Origin: Oopsacas minuta
Taxonomy: Eukaryota; Porifera; Hexactinellida; Lyssacinosida; Leucopsacidae
NCBI GenBank assembly: GCA_024704765.1
Contig: JAKMXF010000308.1
Coordinates: 286,026 to 350,025 of the forward strand
DNA: 64,000 nt
Direction: 5' to 3'
Of the stretch, positions 45,119 to 55,260 are shown in pieces. A model generated the notes under the pieces. It was given only the letters and a program-made list of their open reading frames with translations, was not told the DNA's origin and searched no databases. Position 1 is the first letter of the stretch; every line of letters starts with the position of its first letter. The translations under genes were made by a program, and so were the position numbers.

Positions 45119-45766
45119 TTACCATACGAGCATGTAAAACATAAAGAGAAGAACAATTGAGACAAGTATAACGCTTCCCAACACGAGTGTCTGTCTTGCA
45201 TTAATATCTGTTGAATGTCTTTTGTAGTTAGAAGACTGTGACGCTAAATGACTTACTTTCTCTCCAAGGATTGAAATAAGTTCACCACGTTGTAATACAC
45301 CATCGATGCTCTCAAACATAATTCGATGGACATCTTGTAAATCATCATTTAATCTAACAAACTGGGATTTTGAAGTATTCCTACTATCTTGATATGTTTT
45401 CTTAACCTTTTGAATAGTTGTTGAAAATTCAATGTAAAAGTAGGGCCTCTTGGGTGTTGTTAAAGCATCAGGATGAATTTCTGAAAATGAATTTTCTAGG
45501 TCATAAAGATAAGAAAAAGCAGCACGCTTTGAATAGTTACATTCAAACACGCCTAAATAACATATGCCATTTGAAATAAGATAATGGAATATGATGTTGG
45601 AATCTTCAATAGAACACCGTCTAGGAGAGAGGGGTGAAAATTTTCTGACTATTTCTTTAGCCTTTTTCTGAAAATTTGTCGATAGGTAACAATTTTCTTC
45701 GTTCTCGATAGAGGCAGATAGAGGAAGGCCATCTGATTCCCGAGCAATAAGAGTAAATAACGCCAT
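45119..45766 (-). CDS. SEC22B: Vesicle-trafficking protein SEC22 (R-SNARE, SEC22B-like), 215 aa
   Basis: R-SNARE for ER-Golgi transport and autophagy, anchored in ER/Golgi membranes. Residues 1-~125 form a longin domain that opens MALFTLIARESDGLPLSAS. The SNARE helix (about 135-193) contains LNDDLQDVHRIMFESIDGVL then QRGE, with the zero-layer arginine. A 21-residue C-terminal anchor (LVLGSVILVSIVLLFMFYML, VW) leaves almost nothing lumenal. The length of 215 equals that of vertebrate SEC22B. The frame is intact and unspliced, with an ATG at 45766. It could be a functional single-exon gene or a young retrocopy. No poly-A tract or target duplication was seen that would prove a retrocopy. Confidence 0.93.
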   Translation of the reverse strand: MALFTLIARESDGLPLSASIENEENCYLSTNFQKKAKEIVRKFSPLSPRRCSIEDSNIIFHYLISNGICYLGVFECNYSKRAAFSYLYDLENSFSEIHPDALTTPKRPYFYIEFSTTIQKVKKTYQDSRNTSKSQFVRLNDDLQDVHRIMFESIDGVLQRGELISILGEKVSHLASQSSNYKRHSTDINARQTLVLGSVILVSIVLLFMFYMLVW

Positions 45767-45899
45767 ATGGTGCCAAACGACAGGCTAACACAAATAAATT
45801 AACTATTAGTTAATTAAACTAACAATCTAGATACCATTTGGAGGGAAAACAACAATTTGGTACATGAAATTAGGTGCAGGGAGAGGGGACGAATGAATA

Positions 45900-46080
45900 A
45901 AATTAAAATCCCAATATCCAACCCATATCCATGTGGAATTCGGCTATCAAAATCCAATCAATAAATTTCTTGGATCTGATGGATTCCTTTGGACTTTAGA
46001 GAATCCAAATCCATCCGAAATCCATGCAAATTTGATATTTTAAATCCATGACATCCATTATCCATCCGCCTCCGTCTGGG
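45900..46080. repeat. Degenerate ATCCA-rich tract
   Basis: Words such as aatccatccgaaatccatg, atccatgacatccattatcc and cccatatccatg recur at irregular spacing. No coding signal. Confidence 0.5.
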
Positions 46081-46224
46081 TCCCCAGGACAGTCGCAGGG
46101 GCTAATTTAACTCCTAATAATTCTGTCAATTCTCAATCAATCCATCTGAAAATTGGTCAGTACCTTTGTCTAGAGTGGTGCATTTCTATATTCAATAATT
46201 AGTTCCTATCACACCTTCATCATG

Positions 46225-46346
46225 CAGGACTCTCAACTCTCGCGATTTTGGGCCTTCAAATACGCAGAATCCCTGGTCTTTTCACAGAAAACTAATACTA
46301 CATTGCAGATCTCATGATTTCGAAAGTTTCCAGGTTGAGAGCCCTG
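46225..46346. mobile_element. hAT-like MITE, CAGGGCTCTCAAC family
   Basis: Left end CAGGACTCTCAACTCTCGCG and opposite-strand right end CAGGGCTCTCAACCTGGAAA. Same orientation and layout as 9775-9860. No clear target duplication. Confidence 0.6.
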
Positions 46347-46569
46347 ACAATGACGTTGCAAATTTATGATTCTAAATCCCCATAAAATCAGGGCTGGCTG
46401 TTAGTCCTGATATGATGTCGGACAAAAGCACCAAATTTGGTACAAACTTATGTAGGGTGCGCTCGAATTTTTAGAAGGAGAGCAAGTTCTTAGAAGATCA
46501 GGGTGTGATCAGTGGCGTCGTGCAATATGTGCACCTATTGAGTGACCTCTTGGTCGACGCCGCTAGGCT

Positions 46570-47420
46570 AGCTGAGTCTATTTTCAGGTCATTTTGACGA
46601 TATTTCATGTCATTTTCAGGTCGTTCAGAGTTAGGGTTGCCAGATTTTCCAATGTTCAAACCCGGAAAAATTTCGTTCCGACAATCAGTGGTTTTTTGGG
46701 GGGCAGGGCTCTATGGGCTATGGGCCAGATACCTATCTCTTTTTCAGGTTATGTTTTCACCGAAAGGATTAACTTGAATAAGAGTGCGCACCAATTCTTT
46801 TTGGTAACTACCGGCCGACAATATTAGCCATATTTCTGACATCTACTAAATAATGTTTCAGTTAAATTTTTCTAGTGTTCAGGTGGAATTTGTGCAAAAG
46901 TGAGGAGCTATGTACTTCACAAGAAATATAATCCTTCAAACCCTGACAAATCCGTCCTAAACCCGTATTCCAGAGAAATGGCTCCAACTCGAAATGTTGG
47001 GGTCAAAACTGGACGTCTGACAACCCTATTCAGAGTATTTTCAGCTCATTTCTGGCTTCAGGGAGTTTACGATATTCTTTCTTCTCTGATAATCTTACCT
47101 TGCTAATCCTGTCATTTAATTACTCGTAAATTGAATTAAACTACTTCTATAATACGGTCAACTAGTTTCGAGTATGATATATTTTCAAAGTAACAGGCTC
47201 TCGTCAAAATATATACTAAAAACTGACAATTTATCCGTCCATTGCTTAGTGTATGGTTTCCCCATTGCTAAATTGATTGTTAAATGATCTGAAATTGACC
47301 TGAAATAACCTGATAAATCTTGAGGGAAGCAGGCAATTGCCTGACCTAGCTGACCTGACCTGACCTGTATGAAATAGTTTTCACGATGGTCTGACTATGT
47401 AGGTCCTTTCGACAAGCCTG
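46570..47420. mobile_element. hAT-like MITE, copy 2 of the CAGGCTTGTC family, interrupted
   Basis: It aligns with 814-1216 in the same orientation (cttcagggagtttacgatat, tagtgtatggtttccccatt, tttcgacaagcctg). It is interrupted by the MITE at 46632-47028, and its left end is decayed. Confidence 0.75.
46632..47028. mobile_element. 397-bp non-autonomous hAT nested in another MITE
   Basis: Inverted ends TAGGGTTGCCAGA and opposite-strand TAGGGTTGTCAGA. Perfect 8-bp duplication TTCAGAGT (46624-46631, 47029-47036). The uninterrupted MITE at 814-1216 shows the empty site (attcagaatatt). Confidence 0.88.
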
Positions 47421-47829
47421 CTCTATTGATATTTCAAATAATAATGAGTCAGAAACAGAATAATCTGACATGAGGACAGGTAGGTCAAAGGTTTTCCTGA
47501 AATATAGTGCCAATTACAATTCGTACCATAATAGAATAATAACAAAAAGTGTCCAGCTAATAGACTGGGAGTGCAGCTCCCCCACCGCGTATACGTATAT
47601 ACCGCACTGCACCAGCCCACCTCAGGGTTATGTATTTTTTTCTTTTCAGGGCGGTACGCTCCACCTGATCCCCTGTGTAAATGCCTCAATGCACCGGATC
47701 CCGACTGATTTGGGCTCCTGGATCTGATAAATATTTCAGGATATTCAATATTATTCGTCCCCTAATGTAGTTCATGTTCTATCCTCAAATCTATGGATAA
47801 ATTCCAAATATTATCCTACCATTACCCCC

Positions 47830-48176
47830 CAGTCTAAATTTTGAAATGAAATCTCTAGCATCAATTTGAAATATATGCACAAAGGTGTGAAAATATGATA
47901 AATGATGTAGATATAGATTGGAAAGTAGTAAATTTGATATATACATCTTGATTAACATTAAGTAGCAGTTGAAATACAATCTCGAGAAGGATTTTGAAAT
48001 ATTGCAAAAGGTGTGAAAGTATGATTAATCAATTATATGAAAATTCGGTGAATTTGTAATTTTCCAACTCTGAAAATCTCAGAGTCGGTCTCTACACACC
48101 GAATTACCCGGACAATTTATTGAAACCTAATCTTTAGCTTGGTTTTGAATTTTTCAGAGAAAGGTGCGAAAACATG
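47830..48176. repeat. Degenerate ~125-155-bp repeats
   Basis: The phrase aaggtgtgaaaatatgattaatca (in variants) recurs at about 47882, 48007 and 48161, and once inverted near 52295. It is perhaps the subterminal repeat of the element bounded by the inverted repeats below. Confidence 0.5.
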
Positions 48177-48380
48177 ATTAATCACCAAAAGGTAAGAAAA
48201 ATTTAGAAAATATTCATACCCGGGGTGCAAATGTCCGACCAAAAATGTATACGTGTGCCGATTTTCATGTGAATTGGATGGCTAGATTTCGCACGACCGC
48301 GCGGACGGACGGACGGAAGTCGCACTTCATCCATGCTATTAGGACATCCCCCTATAAGAGCTGCACTAAACATTCCACCC
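48177..48380. repeat. Inverted repeat, left arm (pairs with 52105-52310)
   Basis: gattaatcaccaaaa, then cgcggacggacggacggaag and ccctataagagctgcactaa. All are found in reverse complement, in the same order, at 52105-52310. Together with the contents this suggests an old element with long inverted ends. Confidence 0.65.
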
Positions 48381-48973
48381 AAGTTTGCTACATACACTCG
48401 ACTCCGGTTAATCGGACCACTTTTGTCCAGAGTAAAGTGGTCCGATTATCTGGAGTGTCCGATTATCTGGAGTGTCCGATTAACCGAAAAATCTTATTAT
48501 CAATAATTTATTGCTAGATAAATATTTCTAGTCAATGGTAATCCTATTGCTAATTGAAAAAAGGAGTAATTGATTGTTGCTTAAGTGATCTTTCAGCATT
48601 TAGGTGAATTTTGCCAGCACAATCATCAAATCAGTTCTTTGGGCCATAAAATAATAATATAATCTAAATTATATGCAAACCTAATCAAATTTTTGATGAA
48701 TATATTGACTTCAAAAAAAATAATGGTGCGATTAACCCAGCGTTTCTTAACCTTTTCATACCTCAGCACCCCCTGTAGTCAGTCTTAGCAATTCAGCACC
48801 CCTTACATGGAACTACAAGTATTACAGTGCCCCTCTGTAACTGTAACTGTAACTGTAACAGGGATGAAATAAGACAAGTAATGCATTGTTTCATAATTGA
48901 TTGTATTTACTTAGATTACTCCATTAAAAATCCAACTCAATCAGAAAGAAAATGTAACCTTAGATATCACGAA

Positions 48974-49290
48974 CAGGCTTGGACCGAGTCATAATTTCCT
49001 GACCCGGTAGACCAGGTTGAAATTTCTGACCCGGTTGTCAAAACATTAATTTTCTATATTACATATCTATATACGTACATAAGAGTATATATGTATATAA
49101 GTATACAGTAGTAATGATACCAAACAAGTTTAGTAAAAAGACTAATGATTCATGAAAATGAAACGTCTAACTAATATTGACTGAATCTTTATGATTTACA
49201 AACCGATATAATTTAATTATCCATAAAGATATAAACCGGGTCAAGTCAAAATCAGTGACCCGGTTGACCCGGTGACCCGGTCCAAGCCTG
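48974..49290. mobile_element. 317-bp hAT MITE inside the hAT element
   Basis: Inverted ends CAGGCTTGGACCGAGTCA and opposite-strand CAGGCTTGGACCGGGTCA, with repeated GACCCGGT motifs. Perfect 8-bp duplication ATCACGAA (48966-48973, 49291-49298). It lies 3' of the transposase stop. Confidence 0.93.
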
Positions 49291-49350
49291 ATCACGAACA
49301 TACCTACTCAAAATTAAATATAGAAAGAGAGGTAACTAAATAAATACACA

Positions 49351-51119
49351 TCAATGTGATTTTTGTTGTTGTTTTTGGGCCACAAGTTTATCAAATTCAG
49401 GCTTGATTTCGGCCAGAGCAACCCTCATGTCGTGGAGCAGGCCACCTTGAAGGCGGTTTCTTGCTTTTGTTTTTAATTGAAGCATGGTTGAGAATGCTTT
49501 CTCACAAAGATAGGTCGTTGGAAATGGAATAATTTTCTCCAATGCTGCCTTCGCTAATCCAGGATATGCTACCAATTGGCCACACCAGAAGTCAGAAAGT
49601 GGTAAAGTTCGAAATCTTATTTGACAACTCCTGTTCACCTGTAGATCGATATGCTCCTCCTTCAGGTTGTCATCATCGCTCATGTCTGTAAGGAAGGGCT
49701 GTTGAATCCATTCTAGAACTGTGCGATCCTTGGGAAAGTAATGTCCCATAGTCGTCTCAAGGTGTGAGAGGTGAGCAGCAATGCTTTCTGCGAGCATGTG
49801 ACTTAATGTCTTATCCCCCAACTTCTCATCCAAGGTAGGAAAGCTTCCAAAATTCCCTTCCTGAACTCGGCGCCTCCAAAGTGAGACCTTCATCTTGAAG
49901 GCTTCTGCCTTCTCAGCACAAAGAAGACCATTGACACCCGCTCCTTGCAAAGTCAAGTTGAGGTCATTCAAGTGGCTGAAGATGTCTGCTAGATAGGAAA
50001 GAGAGAGAATGAAAACATCATCTTCAAAACTTTCAGCAAATTTATTCTGATGTTCTCGGAGAAATAAAGCAATCTCAACATGGAGCTCTGCAATACGAGT
50101 CAATATTTCCCTCGAGACAGCCAGAGTACTTCCGTGTGGAAGAGAAGGACAACATGCTCACTTCCCATCTCCTCACAGAAGAGCTTGAACATTCTGTGGT
50201 TTAAAGGACGACCCCGGATGAAATTTACAACTTGAACACAAACAGACAGAACATCTTTGAGGTGAGGCGGCAACGTCTTTGCTGCTAGAGCATAGCGATG
50301 GAGAACACAGTGATTCATTATGAGATCTGGTACTCTTACCTTTACCAAAGCTGCGAAACCAGACCTATGCCCAATCATGGCTGGGGCACCATCCGTGCAG
50401 ACCGACCCTACCTTCTCCCACTCGATCTGATGCCTCTGAAAGAATTCGTCTAAGAGTCGAAATACATCTCCAGCCTTGGTCGTTGTTTGCAGACCCTCAC
50501 AGAATAGGAACTCGTCTTTGATTCCACCGTCTGTGATATACCGGGTATACACAACCAATTGACTTATATTGGCAATATCTGTCGATTCATCCAACTGCAA
50601 GCTGAAGCGAATTGGACTATCCTTAATCTCCTGAACAACTTGCTCCAAGATGTTGCAGCTCATATCTGCAACTCGTCTTGCGATGACATCATTAGACAGA
50701 GGCACTTCCTTGATCTTCTTGGCTGCAACAGTTCCCAGGACCAGTTCCACCATCCGAATGGTGCATGACTTGATCAGGTTTTCTGGGGCAGAGTGCGAAG
50801 CTTTCTCCCTTATGCATTGGTATGCTACTTCGTAAGAAGCTTGAACAAGGGGTTTCTGCACTGGCTCCAAAACAAGTCGAGGTAACGTACCTTTCTGGTC
50901 ATATCTTGCCCTCTTGGCCTGCATGGCCTTGAGAGTTTGCGCTTGTTCTGCTGGATGCTTCGCCTGGTGTTCTCGGAGTCTGGCAGGCTTTAAATTCGAG
51001 TTACAAACAATGAAATGGCAGGTCATGCATTGTGCTCGGTTTGGACCTCCACGATTATTCAGGAGGGCAGAGAAACCATATTTAACATATTCATCACTCA
51101 ACTTACGTATTTTTGGCAT
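49351..51119 (-). pseudogene. ZBED5/SCAND3-like hAT transposase, single frameshift
   Basis: The ATG at 51119 opens MPKIRKLSDEYVKYGFSALL and a BED finger (CMTCHFIVCNSNLKPARLRE, HQAKH). Then come FSLQLDESTDIANISQLVVY (first aspartate), GSVCTDGAPAMIGHRSGFAA (second) and HCVLHRYALAAKTLP. A one-base deletion near 50110, just after WLSRGK, shifts the frame. The second part continues without break to PTTYLCEKAFSTMLQLKTKA with the catalytic glutamate, and stops at 49351. One lesion in about 590 codons makes this the least damaged transposase of the window. It belongs to the same family as the 37.7 kb copy but differs clearly in sequence and is GC-richer. Confidence 0.93.
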
Positions 51120-51606
51120 TTTAGAATTTACTGATACTTAAATCACAAACATACTTATATGGAAGTTCAGTTCCATGGAACTGGATTCCATACCAGTATA
51201 ATTATTCCCTATCACAAATTAGTGACAGAAAAGAACTCAAATAAGTAACACAGTAAGGAATATAAGTTAAATACAACTAATTTATACCCAGACACTACTA
51301 TATTTAGTAAAGACAGCTGAATGTTTCGATATTTATCCTGAAGCATCTACCATCCTGAAATGTTATCTAGAATCTAAACAAAAACATGGTACAGCACATA
51401 GTAGAATCCTTATCCAGCACCTCCTAAAATCGATTTCAGCACCCCAGGTTAAGAAACGCTGGATTAACCGATGTTTTGGTCCGATTAACCGAAAAATGTT
51501 AAATATTAATCCTGGATTAGATTCCGTCCAGGAGAAAATGGTCCGATTAACCAGTGGTCCGATTAACCGGAGTCGACTGTATAGTAAATCAACTCATTTA
51601 CAAATC

Positions 51607-52080
51607 TATACTATTAAAACTGAAATATTATAGGGAGGGTGTGAGTTTGTTTGTTTGTCCACTTTGTATTATAATGAAAGTGGAAGATGATCTGCTTATC
51701 TAATATAGGGAATAACATATCCTTCTGGTGACAATATAGGAAAAGTAAACAATTACATTGAGGTAATCGAGTATGCTGATTCCTATTTCACACTTTAAAG
51801 TTTCTCATATGTACATTTATTGTGGTTTTTATGAATAAAACCAATAGCTGACATCTCAAATATACTTTGATACTTGCTTTTAACGGCAGTAGATCAGTAT
51901 CAAATGAAGCTGAATCCGAATTTGGCATATTGAAATTTCTCTTATCGAAAAGATATTAAATAAAATGTAGAAATATTAATGTATTAATTCAATTTGGGGC
52001 ACGAAGTGCCAATTTCAATGCAAACACGAGTTGTTCGCAAGGCGCACAACGCGAGCTAGCGAAGTTGCTCGTATTATATA
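51607..52080 (+). repeat. Helitron-like non-autonomous element (candidate)
   Basis: The start TCTATACTATTAAAACTGAA, soon followed by gtttgtttgtttgtcc, resembles the 5' ends of arthropod non-autonomous Helitrons. The 3' side ends in a hairpin-capable tract (gcgagctagcgaagttgctc) and then an A/T-rich end. There are no terminal inverted repeats. Partial relatives lie at 6840, 19360 and 22255. No clear CTRR terminus was seen, so this is tentative. Confidence 0.45.
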
Positions 52081-52104
52081 AGTTGCAGACAAATCGTGAT
52101 GGAA

Positions 52105-52310
52105 AGATTTTTAGTACAGCTCCTATAGGGAGATGCCCTAATGTTAAGGATGATGTGCGAGGTCCGTCCGTCCGTCCGCGTGGCCGGGCGAAATATAACA
52201 GTCCAATCAGTGGAAAATTGGTACACATTTATATTTTGGTTCGGATATTTGCCCTTCAAGTATGAATTTTTTCTAAAGTGAATATTTCAAACCTTTTTTT
52301 GGTGATTAAT
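52105..52310. repeat. Inverted repeat, right arm (pairs with 48177-48380)
   Basis: gtccgtccgtccgcgtggcc, agctcctatagggagatgcc and ggtgattaatc are the reverse complement of the left arm with moderate divergence. Confidence 0.65.
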
Positions 52311-52506
52311 CTTATTTTCACATCTTTCTATGTAAATACAAAAACAAGCTAGCGGGGACGTCAGATTCCGGGTGGGCGAGGAGGATTGTCCCCCCCCGGT
52401 TTTGAAAAGAGCCAGAAATTGGGGGTGTTGCCCACCAGTTTCTTTGAAAAATTATGCTCACTTGAAAGATATTTTAATATTTCAATTTCCTAGGTTACTC
52501 AATGTA

Positions 52507-53851
52507 CAGGGTGTTAAACAATTGATGTCGTAATATAGAATGGACAAATAAAACCTATTCTTGCATTGTAATAATGTGCTCCTTACTTTCCTATATAACC
52601 GCCATTGTTAGCAATACATAATTTTATCTTATTTGGCATTGAAGCTATTAGATTGGCCAAAACATCCTCCGCCACCTGAGACCATCCCAGTTTGAGATTA
52701 TTTTTTTAACTTTCTTCATTTGTTGCGAGGGGCTTTGAATCCAGTTGACTTTGGAGTATTGCCCACAGATTTTCTATAGGATTCAAGTCCGGCGAATTCG
52801 CAAGCCATACTTCTTTAGGCAAAAAACCTTTAAGGTTCTTCAGAAACCACTCCTGAGTTCTTTTAGAGGTATGAGCCGGTGCCCCATCTTGTTGGAAAAT
52901 GGCATTGGATATTTTTCTCATCATTTTTCGTGTAAAAATGGGTCCATTTTTTTCTTTTTCTTTTAAGTGTAGGTACCAAAGCTTTCTTCAAAATTTCCTC
53001 ACATAATATTCTGTATTTACGGTATTACCTCGTGGAATAAAGTGCAATTCTGATAAGGCAGAGCAGGACATCATACCTCACACATTTATTTTCAGAGGGT
53101 ACTTCACAGTCTCTACCGGAGGTATATTATCTCGTTTTCGAGCCCACACTTGGTTATTTTGCCGATTCGGAGTATGATAAAGTTAAAATGGTGATTCATC
53201 TGAAAATAGAATTCGTCTCCATTCTTCCACACTCCAGTTCTTCCTCTCTTTGCAGAATTTACATGGGCTCTTTTCTGAGAATCGGTTAACTTTGGCTGTT
53301 TTTGTGGTTTATAAGGAGTAGCATTCAAACTTCTCAAATAATTCAATATAGTAATGTGAGAAACTGCTACTATGCCTCTCCTTCTCAAATTCTTGGTCAA
53401 TATCCTAGTTGATTCGTGAGGTTTGGATAGCGATTTAGCAATTATGATTTTCGCTGCTTTGGACAGGGAAGTTTTTCGAACACGTCGAGGCTTGTTTCTC
53501 AACGATTTACCACCTCTAGAAAGTGCCCACCAACGCTGTATTGCTCGTAAATTCATCTGCAGAGCATGAGAAACCTTCGTTTGAGACATGTCTGCTATAA
53601 TCATACCGATAACACGATCGCGGACATCAATAGTGTATTCGGTAACCATGGAAACACTAAATAGTGTTAGGAATTTTAGTTTCCCGTAGAGAAGAATATC
53701 AGCTAATATCAACTAGCATACTAATTATGAACTCATGAAGCATATACAAAAGGAATATTAAGTCAGATTATCAGGATTAAATCGTCTAAATTTGGTACTT
53801 AATTAAAGATATAAAATATATAAATTACGACATCAATTGTTTAACACCCTG
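52507..53851 (-). mobile_element. 1.35-kb Tc1-like element
   Basis: Inverted ends CAGGGTGTTAAACAATTGAT on both sides, with TA duplication (52505-52506, 53852-53853). It carries a decayed transposase on the minus strand. Confidence 0.95.
52706..53649 (-). pseudogene. Tc1-family transposase, frameshifted
   Basis: The ATG at 53649 starts MVTEYTIDVRDRVIGMIIAD. A paired-like HTH follows (MSQTKVSHALQMNLRAIQRW, GGKSLRNKPRRVRK, LRRRGIVAVSHITILNYLRS). The first catalytic aspartate region near 53210 is frameshifted (expected W..ilfsDES; read here GDEFYFQ). The C-terminal part contains IFQQDGAPAHTSKRTQEWF (second aspartate) and LANSPDLNPIENLWAILQSQ with the catalytic glutamate (DD34E). At least two frameshifts separate the parts. 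Confidence 0.9.
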
Positions 53852-54186
53852 TACTGTAAATAAATATGTGGTACATGATTGTAATACTTAATACTTCTAA
53901 CCAATTAAAAAAATTTTATTTGTGTATTTGTAATGAATGTTCATTTAGGCCTTCAATGGACTGAGAATCGGGATCACTGTCCCGAGAAGTGAGCGATGTT
54001 TGTGCTGGAAAAAATGTTTAAATAGCGGCTGGGCAAGATTGAGATTTCTTAGCTCGGCATATTATGATATCGAATACTGTTTAGAATAATTTGGGGTCAG
54101 ACCACGTATTAGCAATTATTAGAATTTATTGAATTAATAGAGTACTTGCCTGTTTGTATTTATAGTTGAAAACACATTCAGTAGTA

Positions 54187-54605
54187 CAGTGGAACCTCCA
54201 TAACCCGACACCTCTATAATCCGGAATTTCGCTAAACCGACATTATTTCTTTTCACGGATAGTTTTTGTATAGAAAAAAACCTCCATAACCCGGAACCTC
54301 GCTACTCCGTAATCCGACAATATAATGATGATCAAGTAATATAAATTCGACCTCTATAAACCGACAATTTAGCGATTTAGTTTTAATTTATCTGAGATGT
54401 ACATATTTCAACGAATGTCGGAATATGGAGGTGATTTTACCTTCATAATCCAACATTATCTTTTACAATGTAAATATAGTATACTGCATACTTGATATTT
54501 GACAACCATATGTCTTGAATTTTACTTAAGTATATACGAGAACACCTGTATAATCCGACATTTTCTTCGTTTCCCAACGAGTGTCGGATTATGCAGGTTC
54601 CACTG
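54187..54605. mobile_element. 419-bp pogo/Tc1-like MITE
   Basis: Inverted ends CAGTGGAACCTCCATAACCC and opposite-strand CAGTGGAACCTGCATAATCC. TA duplication at 54185-54186 and 54606-54607. Repeated ccgaca and ataaccc words inside. Non-coding. Confidence 0.9.
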
Positions 54606-54607
54606 TA

Positions 54608-55260
54608 TGTATTATTCACACTCTAGAGTCGAGACCCTCCTTTTGTTCAATTACGAAATACCACAATTATATTATAGATTCTTTAATCAATCAATTCAGA
54701 AATACATTAAAGGATTGACCAAATATGTTATATTCTGAATTTCTCCATTATACAAGTCATATTTGTTGATAAAGTCATTACATTCGATATAAAATTCATT
54801 TTACTATATATTATAGTTTGTTTAGTTAAAGGTAAAATGAGTAGTGAGTACAACAGCCCCACACTATTTTGGTCAACCTGACCCCCCACAGTGTGCCAAA
54901 ATCGCCATAATTAAGTATTAGGGTAATCATTACAACTAGGCATGTTTTATGTGGTCTATATAGTAAATCAACACCGTAAATTTCAAAATTTCATTTAAAT
55001 TTTCCGTAGTATTACCACTATTGGGAATATGACGTCATTTCGGTATTTCATTATTTTTAACATTCATGGTTCAATAATATTACTTGTTAATGGTATAAAG
55101 TAAAGTTTCCTATTAGAAGGATTATAGCATTTATATAACTAGCTATTATATTATAATGAACCAGGGGTCTAGTTTTTCCCTTTAATACAGATTAGAGGGG
55201 ATTATACCTTGTGGAAAAACTGTTACTAAATATATAAACTCAATCTCTAATATTCTTTAA
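54608..55260. other. Non-coding stretch
   Basis: Contains ttttggtcaacctgaccccc and cacagtgtgccaaaatcgcc. The phrase ggtcaggttgacc also occurs near 62445 on the plus strand. This could be a terminus of the RAG1-like element that follows, but no matched pair was established. Confidence 0.3.

Larger units (their letters stand above)
48738..51462 (-). mobile_element. 2.7-kb hAT transposon with perfect 8-bp duplication
   Basis: Inverted ends CAGCGTTTCTTAACC with GGGGTGCTG words on both sides. The target duplication is GATTAACC (48730-48737, 51463-51470). The duplicated site is itself the repeated word of the host MITE. The transposase is on the minus strand. Confidence 0.95.
48395..51579. mobile_element. 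pogo/Tigger-like MITE hosting a hAT
   Basis: Inverted ends CACTCGACTCCGGTTAATCG and opposite-strand CAGTCGACTCCGGTTAATCG, with TA on both sides (48393-48394, 51580-51581). Its own sequence is only about 450 bp (48395-48737 plus 51471-51579), full of GGTCCGATTAACC words. The rest is the inserted hAT. Confidence 0.85.

Noticed and set aside
49351-51119. Domesticated ZBED gene
   Set aside because: Flanking inverted repeats, an exact target duplication and a frameshift show an ordinary, recently inserted transposon.
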